This document shows positions 11,036-34,500 of a DNA stretch of 64,000 bases, piece after piece. How positions within the stretch are numbered: position 1 is the first letter of the stretch; each line of letters opens with the position of its first letter. Made by a program: the position numbers and the translations under genes. The notes below the pieces were generated by a model. The model saw only the letters and a program-made list of their open reading frames with translations. It made no database searches and was not told the origin of the DNA. Origin of the DNA: Paraspadella gotoi (Eukaryota > Chaetognatha); assembly GCA_051294375.1 (NCBI GenBank), contig CM119267.1, positions 17,214,606-17,278,605 on the forward strand, written 5' to 3'.

Positions 11036-12985
11036 ATGGCGTCCTCGTCTTCCTTGTTGGGGCTCGTCGATCAGCTGCAGGGATTGGAGACGCAGTTTTC
11101 TCTCGTTTTGATGGAAGCTGCAATGAAAATTGCTTATTTCACAGGTGTGATACTTAAAAAAACTATTTCATTATTTACTTTTTTTAAAAAGTATATTATG
11201 CGTGTACTATTTTCCAGACATCAATTTGTTTCTTGTCATCGAGAACGCGGAGGGAAGATCGTGGGTGGGGCGGAACAGTTTAAAGGTAATGAGATTTCAT
11301 TTTATTACCCGTGTCTGTGGGGGAAAAAAAATTGTTAGTTTATATTCTAAATTATTTTGTCGAATGATTTTCTGTAACCTAAGGAGGAATTCGTGACGTC
11401 GGGACTCAGGGTGGGATTGAATGACATCCACTACGAAGTTGACCCGACCGTGACTGGGCTCGTGGCGCAGCCTTCGCTCGCCGCTCAAGGAACGAGCCTC
11501 GTCAGTCCCACGCCATTAAATGTCCAGAGCAACGGGCGAAAGGTCGGTATCGTCAGAGACAGGAGATTGTGGAAACGCTCCGCCGGATCAACGTTTAACG
11601 GTTAGTTTTATATCTCGTTATGTGTGTGTCTCTGTGTGTGTGTATCTACGTTATATGATGAAATACAATGTATAAAAATCAAACGCGTTGCCCTATGAGT
11701 ACTCGCGGAGCAAGTCACATATCTGTCTGTCGGCCGCTTGGTGTTTCATAACTGTCTATCACGTGATTATGTACAAAAGTGTGTACTAAGGTCAATGCGA
11801 CGCTATATATTGAAATTATCGTTTCTTTTTATGGAATTATAAAGACGACAGCCTGAGCAAACGGGCTCGATTGAGCGACGCGTCGCCCGAGTTTCCTCGT
11901 GGCGATCACTTGGACGACCCCGACACCTCGCCGCAAACCATCACCATCGATTGGGTTTTGGGAGAGGAAGACGCCGGGGATGGCGGCGGCCGTGGCGGCG
12001 CCAACGCCGGCGGATCCGACGTCGAGGAAATCGGCTACGACATCAAACCGGAAACTGAGTCGGCGTCGACGCGCGACGAAACGGCGCGGCTCCAATCGAC
12101 GGAGCGATTCGCTTCGGTCAACGAACTCATTCTCGTCAGTCGAGAGAAGCTCGACGTCATTCAAGGATTCGACTCGATAGATCTGACGGACAAAAGCTCC
12201 TTCATCTACAAACTCGTCAGCTCCGCTGGATACGACCTGGCCAAGCTCTTGGCGAACGTCTGTCCTTATCAGGTGAGAGGGCTATAATATGATTGAAAGC
12301 TTGCAGAAACCTGCTATGTTATTATCTGTAAGTGTGATGGAGGCCTTAAACCACCAAAGCCTGTCCAAAGTAGGGACAAGATAGCTTATGTATTAAATGA
12401 ATGGATAATTTTTATATTGGTTGTACCAATTTCATAAAATTCAGCTCCTTGTATTTTGATGCTCGTGCGGAGTACAATATAGTATTCCCGATCTAATACT
12501 TAAGGGAGTGGCTTTTCATACAATTGAAACATTCTTTGAAATATTATACCACTTCATTGATAGGGAAGCCAGGTTCACTGGGAGTGAATAAATAAGACTG
12601 TAGGAGAGTCTTGATTGAAAGCTTGCAGAAACCTGCTATGTCATTATCTTGTAAGTATGATGGAGGCCTTAAACCACCAAAACTGTCCAAAGTCAGGGAC
12701 AAGATAGCTTTTTATTAAATGAATGGATAATTTTTATATTGGTTGTACCAATTTCATGAAAAAAATATTGTAGATTTAACAGAATCTTTTTCTCTTTTCC
12801 AGGGCGAATATAAGGGTCCATCGGTTAACAAATGGATGAACGAGATGCTCGAAGAGTGGATTCAAAACTTTCCTAATCTAATCAAACACAAAACAATAAT
12901 TAAAAATCTTTTTGTCGGGAAGAACTTTCGAAAAGCCCGTCTACGAGTGCTTCGGAAAGAAGGGTACAAAATCGATATGGATTAA
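11036..12985 (+). CDS. Unrecognised nuclear-type protein, 334 aa
   Basis: Five exons (11036-11144, 11218-11285, 11384-11600, 11845-12272, 12803-12985) sum to 335 codons. The N-terminal 60 residues look folded: a helix (LVDQLQGLETQFSLVLMEAA) followed by a strand-like NLFLVIENAEGRSWVGRNSL. The middle is low-complexity, with an SKRARLSD stretch that could be a nuclear localisation signal and a Gly/acidic linker. The C-terminal 120 residues again look helical (FIYKLVSSAGYDLAKLLA ... WMNEMLEEWIQNFPNLI) and end with a basic KNFRKARLRVLRKEGY segment. There is no signal peptide. The arrangement resembles small chromatin or transcription cofactors, but I cannot name a family. The last intron (12273-12802) carries copies of a dispersed repeat. 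Confidence 0.7.
12291..12440 (+). repeat. Dispersed repeat family A, 3' half copy
   Basis: About 150 bases nearly identical to the 3' half of the copies at 12446-12759 and 57998-58300. It begins at GATTGAAAGCTTGCAG and ends at TTGTACCAATTTCAT. It sits 18 bases inside an intron and directly abuts the full copy in the same orientation. Confidence 0.85.
12446..12759 (+). repeat. Dispersed repeat family A, full copy (~314 bp)
   Basis: The unit begins at TCCTTGTATTTTGATGCT and ends at TTGTACCAATTTCAT. It matches 57998-58300 along its whole length with small indels. I see no coding frame, poly(A) tail or convincing pol III A and B boxes. Being head-to-tail with the half copy at 12291-12440 suggests either a tandem (satellite-like) unit or nested insertion. 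It is likely a non-autonomous mobile element, class unknown. Confidence 0.85.
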
Positions 12986-13405
12986 ACGCGAAAATCGTCC
13001 TTTCCTCCCCCCCTCCCCCCAAACCTTTTATCCCCCCCTCGCTTATTTTTTTTTTTCGGACAGGTGGTGTATTTTTCGAACGTCTTGGGGATTATTTTTA
13101 TTACATTCTAGAAATTTTATGTTATTGTTGGTATTGTGATGGTTGTTATCGCTAGATGCGCCTCCCGTTTCAGATGCTGGATAGAAAACCGGACTCGAAC
13201 TCGTCCGGCGGAACTCGATATCCATAACGCCTGAACTGTGGGGCCTGTTGGCCCTACAGACGGCCAGGCGATGCAACTGTCAGACAATCAAGTCTTTAAT
13301 CTAGTCGCTCTCTCTTTACTTGTGCCTGGAAATTGCTAAAAAAAAAACCACAAAATTTATTCAACCTGCTATTTATGTATTGAACGCATCCCTTGAGATT
13401 AAGTC
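12986..13405. other. Intergenic: 3' UTR and dishevelled upstream region
   Basis: Short spacer between the orphan gene stop and the dishevelled ATG. It includes C-rich runs near 13010-13040 and a GC-rich patch (13150-13290) with a perfect hairpin of stem CCGGAC / GTCCGG at 13188-13207. I see no protein frame. Confidence 0.4.
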
Positions 13406-16400
13406 ATGGATATAGAAACTAAGATCATCTATCATATAGGTAAGCTTTGCGACGATTACGTTTAGACTCCCAAGCAAGATTCCTTTTTAAATATATTCTC
13501 GATGAAATGTTTTTTTTTTTCCGTTTCGCCGAAGATGACGAGGACACACCGTATTTGGTCAAAGTCGGCGTACCCCCGGATGTGGTGACGCTGGGTGATT
13601 TGAAAAATGTGCTCAACAAACCCGGATACAAATACTTTTTCAAATCGATGGACGATGATTTCGGAATCGTCAAGGAGGAGATCACCGACGACGCCGCCAG
13701 GCTGCCTTTTTTCAACGGCAGAGTCATTAGCTGGTGCGTGGTGAGGGCGTGTCAGGGAATAAATCACGTTAGGGGATATATATATTTCCGACCAGCAACG
13801 AGCTATATAGAATATACTGTATAATTTATTAAAAATTATCTTCCAAGTCTAAAATCGATAGATCCCATCTTCGCCTCCCGACCGGAAACATCCAAGGTCT
13901 TCTTTCTCTTTTTACTTTAGCCACAGCCGTTTCGATCCTCTTGTTTAAACATATGTTTCGTCGATTGATTATCCGAGAATACTTTTTCTCGATACATCTT
14001 CCTCCCTCGACCCCCGCCCCTTCCTCCTCCCCCCCTCTTGTAATGGACTCGCGTTCTCTACTTTAGAACGGACTCCCGAAGAAGAGAAAAGGGCCAAGGT
14101 TGAGACAAGAGAACAGTCGAAAAATAGTCCTGCCTCTTTAACTCTTTTTTTTTTTCTCTCTCTCTCTCTCTTCCTTTTCGTTCTCGTCTTCACCTCATTC
14201 GTAACTCAAGTCGGTCCTCTTCCTCCTCCGTCTCTTCCTCCTCTCCTCCTCCTCGCCTTCTCCAACCAGCTCTGAGTCACCGCTTTCCAACCCTTTTGCT
14301 AATTCTAATCTGTCCTTATCATCTGCCGAGCAATCCATCTGTCCTCATGAATGCAACCTCTCCCTCTCTAATTTTCTTTTCATATTCTTTTCATCATTTC
14401 AGCGTCGCTTCAGTTCAGATCCGGGAACATTTTCTTTCCTAGTTATAATATGTTATTTTTAATTTTTGCCTTTTTGAATTTTTCTGTAAATTCGCAAAAA
14501 TATACATTTTAACGAGCTCATCTTTGTAAGGGAAAAAACCAAATTAAAATAAAACACAGAAGAATAAAAAAAAACCCGAACTGGCTACTTCTTCGGAATC
14601 TGCACGAAACGCTCTTAGTCTTACTAAGAGCAGCTCACCGCCTACGCAATCGCCGTCGTCGTCGTCGTCGTCATTTTTCTGTTCTTAGAGGATTTTTGCT
14701 CCGAGATAAAAATCAGTGAATTTCGAGGGAAAAAATTGAGTCTTTCTTCGCGCACGAATTTTTTTTTCCGGTCGGCAAAAATTTTTTCTTGTTTTCTTCT
14801 ATTTTTTATACCTTTCTGCGTTCCTTTCCACAAACTTTAAATATTTTGCCTACGTCATCCCATCTATTAGTTCTCGATTTTTAAAAAAAAAAATTTTTGC
14901 CCATCATTTTATTATCAGGTTGGTGACGGCTGATGGATCCGACGTTGGTTCCAACGCCTCCGACGCCGTCTCTCAAAAAGGCAGCGACGGTCTCCCTTTT
15001 CGACCCGGAGAGGGAAGACTCGGTCCCGGCGGTGAGAAACGTTCATTCGTAAATAAGTTGTTTTAGAAAGGGAAACTAATTTTGTTTTCCTTTTATTTCT
15101 TTTTAGCCGGAGATGCAGAGACGGAGACAGAGTCGACCATGTCGTCTCGACGAGGTGGTCGACACCCGCACCAACCAAAGCCCAACGCCGTCTCGAGACA
15201 CGAGTTTGGTGAGATTTCTCTTTTCGGGAATTTCTATGAAAATAATTTTATTGTTATTCTGATACTTAATTTTGGTCAGGACCCCGGTTAAACGGACACG
15301 GGCCGCAAGTTGGGAAAACTGGTGCCTTGGGGGCGCGTCACCATCACCACCTTTACCAAGAAACGACAAATTCCAGGTGGAAACATATTTTACCCTTGAT
15401 TGCGCATTCTTTGCTTATTGTCAAGTTTGAGCGTCTCGAACGATCAACTTCACTTTTCAGCATGATGTCGTCTGATTTGGAGACGACGTCGTATTGGGAT
15501 TCCGAAGATGATTTGACCTGCAGCCGATTCTCGGCAACCACCGAAACCACTTCCAGATCCAGGGGCTCCAGATTCAAGAAGGTAATCGCTGGTTCAGAGC
15601 AATGCCCAGTTTTTTTTTCCCTCAAAATTAGTACCAACGATGTTACTTTAATTAAAAAAGCTGTAAGGTTTTCATTACTTCAGAGGAATTATTGATAAAA
15701 TTGTATTATACCAACTGTGTTCCGGTTGTCCTTTATTGCTGTGAAGTAAAAACTTTTTCCGTACGTAATATGAACAGACTTAATGTAGCTGTAAATGATG
15801 GTGTCCGGAAGATGGGAAAGTGTGAGAGAACTTAGGAGTAAGTTGGATACCACGACCTATTTACAATTTTTAATAATCATAAGAAAACCTTTATCTCAAA
15901 GATCTATACAATGAAAGAAACTTGTTCAGTTTTTTACAACATAAGAATTAATTAGTTAATTTTATTTAATTAACTGTTTTTGTTTTTTTTTCTCTTTATT
16001 TTATTATGATTTTTGTTTTCATAGACTTAGTCTATGTATGTTTGTTTGTTGAGGATGACTGTACTGAATCAACCTTGTTGTATTCGAATAAAATCGCATA
16101 TGTTCTGTTTATAGCGTCGTCGAAAGCACAGACTTCCTCCGCCAATGGAACGGGCGTCGTCTTTTTCTTCCATCACCGATTCCACTTTGAGTCTCAACAT
16201 CATCACCGTCACTCTTAACATGGACACCGTCAACTTCCTCGGGATTTCCATCGTGGGACAAAGTAACAAGGTTGGCCACGCGTTTCTCTTCAAGCGTTTA
16301 TTTCGCCGATTCTTATCATTTTCAATCCTACGATTTGTCTCCAGGGTGGTGACGGCGGGATTTACGTGGGGTCCATTATGAAGGGTGGAGCGGTCGCTCA

Positions 16401-18728
16401 AGACGGTCGGATTGAACCCGGTGATATGATTCTTCAAGGTGAGCTAATTGAGTCGAAGGCTTGCTTCTCGACTCTTTTTTTTAATATTTTCTGATGCGAC
16501 TTTTCAGTGAACGAAGTCTCCCTGGAAAACATGTCCAACGACGAAGCTGTAGGGGTTTTGCGAGATGCCGTGCAAAAACCGGGACCCATAAAACTCGTCG
16601 TCGCCAAGTGTTGGGACCCATCGCCCCGAGGTCGCATCTTACTTCTTCCTTACTGCCTTTCTTTCCCGTTTTTATATGGTTTCTGTATTGGTTTAGGTTA
16701 TTTTACTGTTCCGAGACAAGAACCCGTGAGGCCGATTGATCCTTCGGCCTGGGTAGCGCATACGGAGGCAGTAAGGCTTCAGCAGCATTTCGATTATGGT
16801 TCGCTGGGGCCGGTTCCACCGGGTGAGGCTCGTTTTTCTTTAATTAACGATATTTTTTTCAGCGTGTGGTTTTTTTTTTGGCTGGCTTGGTTAATTGCTT
16901 TCATTCTATTCGGCGATTCAGGAGCGCCGATAGGGAATCTAGCCGGCGGCTCCATGATGGGCGTGCCTTTAGGGGTTGGGCCAGGATCCACCGTAGGCGG
17001 CGCCATGCCAATGCCGCGGATGGGACCGGCCGGTGAGCATGATTGCGCTTTTATCTTTGAATTCAACTTTTCGCTTTTCTTTTAAAATCAACTTATATTT
17101 CTTCCTGGACGAAACCTTTCCTCATTTCTCTATTATTTAATCGCTCTCTTTTTATCAGCGGGATGCTTGGCTCCGCCCGGAGTCTACCCACCCCGCCCCG
17201 GGCCCCTCTCCCCGTCGCTGACGGATTTAACTTCGACATCGAGTTCCTTCCATTCGGCGCCGGAAACGGAGCGCGTATACGAAGACCTGAATCTCACCGT
17301 TGGGACGGACATGACGATCGTGGCCAAGGCTATGGCCATGCCGGACTCTGGGTTGGAAATAAGGTCCAGTTTTTTGGTCTTTTGATCGGCCGAAGCGTGA
17401 AAAGTTAATAATTAATTTGATGATTCTATTATCATTGAAGTCAATTTGTCATCTTCCATCCAGGGATCGAATGTGGCTTAAGATCGCGATTCCCAACGCG
17501 TTCATCGGCGCCGATCTTGTCGATTGGCTTTACAACCACGTGACGGGATTCGGCGACCGACGCGACGCCCGGAAATACGCCGCCCAGATGCTCAAGCAGG
17601 GCCTAGTCCGCCACACCGTCAACAAGTCTTCCTTCTCGGAGCAATGCTACTACGCGATGGCGCCGCACGTCCTCGAACTCTGCGGCAATCTCTCTTCGCT
17701 TCACCTTGAGGACAACCTTGACTCCGTGAGCGAGCGTGAAGCCAACTGCGGCGGCGCTCCCTCCAACGCCCATCGTCCCGTCGGCGTTCATCCGGTGATC
17801 TCGGGACCCGGCGGAACGACGCTACCCGTCGCCGCCTACTACCAGGGGCCGCCCTATATGCTCGGCGGGGCAGGCGGAATCCCTTACCAACCGCCACCGA
17901 TGGGCTACACGCCTCTGCCTTACGCGTTGGGGCCTCCAGTTTTTGAAGGAGGAGGCGGCGAGGCGGCCGGAAGCCAAGTCAGCGTCGCTAGTCGAAACTC
18001 GGCCAGCACCAACTCAGTGGACTCCGTGTGCCTAGCGGTCAACGGAAGGAGGGAGTCGAAGACTGAGGCCGGGGATGGTGAGAACTCGGAAAGAATTCCA
18101 TTCTTATTCATTGAATTTGTATTTTTGGATGGAAATTATAAACGATATTTTTATTTATTATTATTAACTAATTATTAATTAATAACTAATTATTAACTAA
18201 TTATTATTAACTAATTAAGATATTATTGTTATATCTGCTAATTGTTAAAGATCCGCTTCAAGAATTTCTTTTGACTTAACAGGCGCGCGATTTCCCCAAA
18301 AATTGACGCCGACAGCGCCGACGCGTGATTTTCTTGACGATGCCGCCGGAGCCACGACGACGCAGCCTCACGCTCAGCATTACCACGTTCCTTTCGACGC
18401 CGCCACTCCGTCGCCGGGCGGCGGGAGCGGCGTCACTCCCACCGATTATCACCAAGCCCCTCTCCACGCTATCCACGCTCTCAAGGCTAACGTGCCCCCC
18501 GCTCCTCGTCCTCCCACTGGGGGTGGGGTGGGTGAATCGGCGTCGTCTCCGTCGTCTCCCTCGCCCCCGCCCTCTGTTCCCGGGTCATCCGCTTCGGGGC
18601 AATGTCGATTCGCCCCTCAGCCGCCGCTGCCCCCGCTGCCGCCACAAAAATCCGGGGGCGTCATTTCGCCCTCAGGGGCCGCCGGTCCGCCTTCCTACAA
18701 CGACGTTGTCGCTTCGACCTCAGCGTGA
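13406..18728 (+). CDS. DVL: Dishevelled (DIX, PDZ, DEP), 846 aa
   Basis: Fourteen exons, all phases consistent. Dishevelled is the cytoplasmic adaptor that relays Frizzled signals to the beta-catenin and planar-polarity branches of Wnt signalling. The DIX polymerisation domain occupies residues 1-80 ([11 protein letters not shown] ... [14 protein letters not shown]). An acidic/Ser linker ([31 protein letters not shown]) and a basic patch KKRRRKHR lead into PDZ (about 240-345; [26 protein letters not shown]). [20 protein letters not shown] follows, typical of the family. DEP lies at about 478-556 ([42 protein letters not shown]). The C-terminal third is rich in Pro, Gly and Ser and has PPLPP and PPSY motifs. 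It ends in VVASTSA, unlike the vertebrate C-terminus. Exon 1 is only 34 bases; the largest intron (13734-14918) is pyrimidine-rich. Confidence 0.96.
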
Positions 18729-20106
18729 CGAGCCCGAAAGATTGGAAAGAGAATATCGTGCGATCGGGAAGAAAACGAGTCCAAGTTCTGGACGTACTAT
18801 GTTGGCCAATGCTTCGAGGCCTAATCTTTGTTCCATCAGTTCGTTATAAATCTTCAGCTAAACGTTTGGAGCAGAGATCGGATAATCTCGATCTAATGTG
18901 ATAAGATAAATGTTATGGGTCGGTATTAAATTATAGTAATAGTATAACTATACCTAGTCTATGAATAATTGAATATCCTGATCGAATCACCTGGACCTTT
19001 TGCCTATGTCAGATGGGAAAAACGTTTGATTTTAAATCTATCCAGTTTGTATTCAATTAAGTCGTTTTAATGCGATTACCCTTATTAAATTTACTACCGT
19101 TTTTTTACTGAAGACGTTATTTATTGTTGCAATATTAATGTCGAGACAAATAAGTAATAATTATAAACTAGAATAAAGATTCAATCGAAAAATTTTGAGT
19201 GAAATTCGCTCTAAAACATTATTTATATTCCCCGATTTTTAGTATTAAGGTGCAGTGGGTGCGCCCTAGTCCTTGGACTAGTAAAAACGTCTGAATACAA
19301 ATTAAACATTGTAATCCGTTTATCTGGTCTGCATTTCTAGTCCGATACATATATTTTTTTCTTTTTTAGGCGTTCTTTGAAACGTCCACTCTTGCATTAT
19401 TTTAAAAATTCTTGTAACTTGCGTTGTATTGAGATAGTTTAGCTTTTTTGTTTTGCATGAAAAGGCAACTTCATTTCCAAATGTTAAGCTTAGTAGGGAT
19501 TACGAATTAAACGCTTTAAATTAAAATAGCAGAAATTTCACGAAAATGAATTGATTCACGCTTTTCTTTCGTGTATTAATGAAGCTATCTGGATATTATT
19601 ACGAGTATTCTATCCTCACCCACTGCGGAGGGAAAAATAAAAATGATGACATGATACAAGCTAAATAGGTATTGTTATAATTTATCTCGGATCGCTTGAT
19701 CTTCGACAAAAAGGTGTTACGATAGCCGTTTTGTAATTAATTTCGGTCTTTCAATTTTATTTTTCTTTGCAATTAATTGTTTTGTTAATGTTTTGTGGTT
19801 TATTTCCCCCAATCAAAAGCTATTTTGAAAATATGGCACGATTTTTGAAACTTGGCATCGAAAAAAAACGAGGCATAAAACTTAATCTACATCTTGAGTT
19901 TTAATATTGATTTACGACTGAGGAACTATTGAATTCGCATCTTTACCAAAATGACTTTCACTTTGCCATAAACCCGCCCGAGATAATTACTACACCATGA
20001 AAAAACATATGAAAATAAAGTATCCCGCATAATCCAACAATAATTAGGGATGCCTTAGTCGATAATTTCAACAGAAGATCAGCATAAACAACGAACTAAG
20101 CGGAGA
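18729..20106. other. Intergenic spacer, 1.4 kb
   Basis: A/T-rich spacer between dishevelled and MRCK. I see no supportable coding frame or repeat. It probably contains the dishevelled 3' UTR and the MRCK promoter. Confidence 0.5.
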
Positions 20107-30094
<9,988 letters not shown>

Positions 30095-31582
30095 GAGATG
30101 GGTCGATCGCGACCACGAATTCCCGCCTATTCGAGTTTTTGTCCGAAACGAAAGAGCCAAAAGTTACTTTAGTAAAAGATCGGCATTCGGCGCTTAGGTT
30201 TTGCGGTCGCTGAGACGACGAATATGACGGCGACGATGAATGACGGCGACGAAAAAAAAGGAAAAAGATTCATCCTCAATTCCCACCTGAAATTTGTTTT
30301 TTTTTTACATGTGACTTTTTGTTTTTTGTCTTCCACTCGGGTCATTTATGTGGTAACTCTTGTGTGTAAATAGGTCCGAATCAGTGAAAGAAAATCTTCT
30401 AAGAAATCTTCTCATCATTAAATTAGGATAACCGCAAGCTTATGTTAACATATATCAACTCTAATTCCCCTAATAAATATTGCAGCCATTTTAGTTCCCG
30501 TACTTGAAAACAAATTTGTTAAGCTTGATAACCGGAAACTAGTAGACAACTCAAAATAACTGTTTTACTAATATTCTCTCTACCGAAACATTCCTTTAAT
30601 AATTAGCCCAAAGGTCTTTTAAAAATATTCGCTCGTTTTTTATAATCGTAGTTGATAAAAAACGAAAAAAGAAATAGAACAGTGCAGCTCTGCTACCGTA
30701 GATATTTTTACAGTGAATAAATTGTCGGTAATACGCGGTTTCTCGCTTTAAGGTTTTTAAAAATCTAACCCTCATTGACATAATTCAAATTAGTAAATAT
30801 TTTGGCTCAATACTTACCACCGAAGACCGTGCCGTGCTATACGAAATGAACAGAATGTATCCCTGTGTTGTCTTTCCCTTCAATTTATCTCAAAATATTT
30901 ATACTTCATTATATGTATACCTCTTTCAACGCAAAATAACTCCGTTAGGGATGTAGGTCTTTTAGCGACAAAATATAAGATGTTAAATTCTTAAAATATA
31001 AATTATTATGATAAGGCAGAACATTCAACTTCAAGTTTTAAGAACTTTTTTAAAGCTGTGTATAGTAGTTACAGGTAATGGTGGCTGCTAAAGAATCAAA
31101 AGTTATTACATTAGCTACGCGCGCTAAATGCTTACCAGTTATTTCGCTAATGTAAACTTAAAAAGCAATAAGACTTTACATATCCACAAGTGTCAATAAA
31201 GCTACAAAACATATGTAGTGCACCGAACCAATTTTTGTACCTGTTAGATTAGTCTACAGTTGAACCAATTTATTAATATTATTTGCTCTATATTTTACAT
31301 GCTCCTTGTGTGTCATAAAGGTAACGGCTAAGAATGAAAATGAAATGAAACTTCCGATGATATGGTGATCTTGTATTGTCTGTTTTCTATTTATCCAGCG
31401 TATTTAATGACGATTAAAAAAAAATTCCTAGTTATTATGAATCACTGTCCGTAATGCCTTTGTAAGTAAATTTTTCGCTTTTTTTGATTTGATTTAGATT
31501 AAAACATTTGAACATCAATGGCGGGTACAAAGGTTTGGATAAAAATTGAACGTTGATAAAGCTTTTCTCGGCAAATTTTGGG
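30095..31582. other. Intergenic spacer, 1.5 kb
   Basis: A/T-rich spacer after MRCK. The beginning is the probable MRCK 3' UTR with AATAAA near 30472. I see no supportable coding frame or repeat family. Confidence 0.5.
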
Positions 31583-34500
31583 ATGTCAGAGGAAGCGGTT
31601 AGTAGGCAGCCCGAGTCAGAATGGCGCCTTACATGCGACGAAGCCACTGGACATTTTAAACCGCAAACCCTTGCCGATTCTTTGGAACTTGAGATGGACG
31701 ATATTCCGTTGGACACTCCGGCTGAGAGGCTGGCACCGGTTCGTCAATATATTTAAAAATATGTATTTATGGACTGTTCTTTGAACTTAATTGCTTACTT
31801 TCCTGGCAGGTCGGCGCTGCTGCTGAACATGATGACGACGATGATGACGATAACAATGACGACGAAGACGACGATATCTCCATCTTCAAGAGTCACTTTG
31901 GTCGGCAAAATTCTTTCGACGACCTCGCCAGGGAGAGGCTTCATAATCTTGAAGGTAAAACAAGATCCAGCCTACGACCACGATCCATTAAGCCTTTTTC
32001 TTCCTTTCTCATGGATCTCTGAAAACACGTGATTTTTTTTCACCATAATTCTTTTTTCCCCTGACGAAATTTACTTTCTAATTTCACGGAACAGTCTCCA
32101 AAAATATGGAGTCAGGACTCTAACTGTCGCACATTTACGAATTTTATCTCGTTTCCTTTTTGTGTTATCAATTATTTATGTATTTAATCATCCCTTTTTT
32201 TTTCCTGCCGTTTATGTTAAACAGAGGAACAGGAGCAGCTTAACGCCTCCCTCCTGGCGTTGACAACTCATTTCGCGCAAGTCCAGTTCAAACTGACTCA
32301 AGTCACTCAGGCGCCGGCGCAGGACAAGGAGGATCTCCTCAAACAGGTTCGGAGAAAAATCATCGCGTTAAACGCGCAGCAGGATGATAAATTTTTTTCT
32401 TCAAATGAATGAATTCAACAGTTAGAAGACTTTGCCTTCCGCGGATGTCCCGACCTTCGCGCCTATCAAACCGGAAGCAGCTTTAAAACGCCCTCTATCA
32501 GCGACGGAAAACTCTCCTCCGCCTCCATGATTTCGGAAAGGTTGGGTTCCTGGCTCTTTTACGTTCAGTTTTTCCTTTCGGTTTCGTAACATCATGTGTT
32601 TCCTGTTTTATTTAGCTCTTCTCGCGGACGCCAACCAAGCGGCGGCGGCGGCTTTAGATTCGGCGATGGGATCGAGGAAGATCACGAAAAAATAATTCAA
32701 ATGCAGCGAGAAAAGCAGCAGGAACTCATTTTGCAGCTCAAGGTGAAACTAATGGATAAAGAGTTACTTTCGATAAAAATAAAAACACAAATTCTTTACT
32801 AAAAAGTCATTGTATTCGATAGTAGTTCTTTTTTTATTACTCATCCCCGAGCATTTCCTTTTGTGTTAACGCAGCAACAATTGGAGGAATTGGAATCGTA
32901 CGCTTACGAGTGCGGCGCCGACATAACACCCCACACGCTGCTCGTCGAAAAACAAAAGATCATCATCGACGAGTTGAGGTCAAAGGTCAATCTCGACCTC
33001 AACGACATGAATAGGATGTCGACGGAGGAACTCAAGGGGAAGGTCGACAACGCCATCTGTCAGGTGATCGGGGGCGAGGATAAGATTCTTTCTTGTCTTG
33101 GAGGCGATGATAAGCGAATTTATATCGAGTTTCTGTTTTCTTTACTGTACTACTTGAAATGTTAAACGCGCTTGTTCCTTAGATAACGCAACCGGCAAAG
33201 GCGAGGGAACAACTGGTGAATCAGTTGAAGACTCAGATCGTCGACTTGGAGAGATTTATCGAGTATTTGCAGCGGGAAGGCCTCGAGACGGAAGCCTTGA
33301 CCAAACGTGAGTGCCTCTGCGCGACATTGTAAAGAATGCTTGTTGCTTAGCGACCCGTGTTGTTAAATCAATCTCCATTTGAACTTGCAAACTTTAATTG
33401 TATTTTCCAGAACTGGATTTTCCTTCGTCTCAACTACTCAATCACGGCTGCACCTGTAATTGCCCCATGCACGGGCGGGGAAAACGCGCGGGTTGGTTTT
33501 CTACTTGGATTCGAATGTTGCATTCGTCCTCGTCAGATGATCGAATTTTCTTCGTTTATTCATTCTCAGTTGGCGACGGTCAATCCGACGGGGAGAGCGA
33601 GCAAAAACGGACCGCGGAGGCCGAGCGTCGAGCGGCGTCGCGGCGGGCGGGGACTTCGCCGTCCTCGACCTCGCCCTCGAAGAGAAAAGACAAGAAGACG
33701 AATCCACGAAGAGGCGATCCCGAGACGAGAGAGGACGCGAGGAAAAGAACTCTCTTGGCAGCGAGGAGAACCTTACAGGTTGGCTTTTTTGCGGCTCCTT
33801 TATTTAGACCCAAGTCGGATTTGGCTTTTGGATTTTTTGTTATAACCTTTATAATTATATTTCATTGTCAGATGCTTCAGATGTTTACCGTCGCGCAATT
33901 AGGATGCGGTACAGGTAGATTTTTTCACAAATATATTATTTATCAATGATATTCATTAGTCAAAATACATTCTTAATGTTGTTCGTTTCAGGAACGGCGG
34001 CAGATATCCGAGCATCTAAAACCGCCCCTTCTTCGCGAGGAGAGAATCTGACTCCTATGATTATGAGACTGTCCAAAGTTGTGGAACAAATTATCGATGC
34101 GATGTCTCTCGGTAATAATTCCTTAGAATTAACCGTACCAGATAAGTCCAGAATCACACTTTGGGTGCAGTGTTTTGATCTCAAGTCTTATTATTACTCC
34201 AGGTCGGCCTCGTCAGAATTCCAAATCTGAAGAAATGGCGGAGCCTGTCTCAACCGCTTCGCCTGATCGTGGATCGGAACTCGTCATTAATCTCGTTCGC
34301 CGCGAATTCTTTCGTTCGCTTGTTGAAATTCTTCAACACGGGCTCATTGATGGCCCTCAAACAAAAGGTACTACGTAGTTCCCAAAATTCATTTTGAAAT
34401 TGCGCTTGATGTCTTGCGTGTCTTGTCTGTTAAATACGACATATAAGGAATGGATGCCTATTTCCTGTCCAGCCGCGTCGAGTATGCCGTCAAACTCCAA

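Noticed and set aside
13150-13290. tRNA-like B-box sequence on the minus strand
   Set aside because: AGTTCGAGTCC resembles a T loop, but the flanking bases do not form a T stem and no acceptor stem pairs. It is better explained as a plain hairpin in a spacer.
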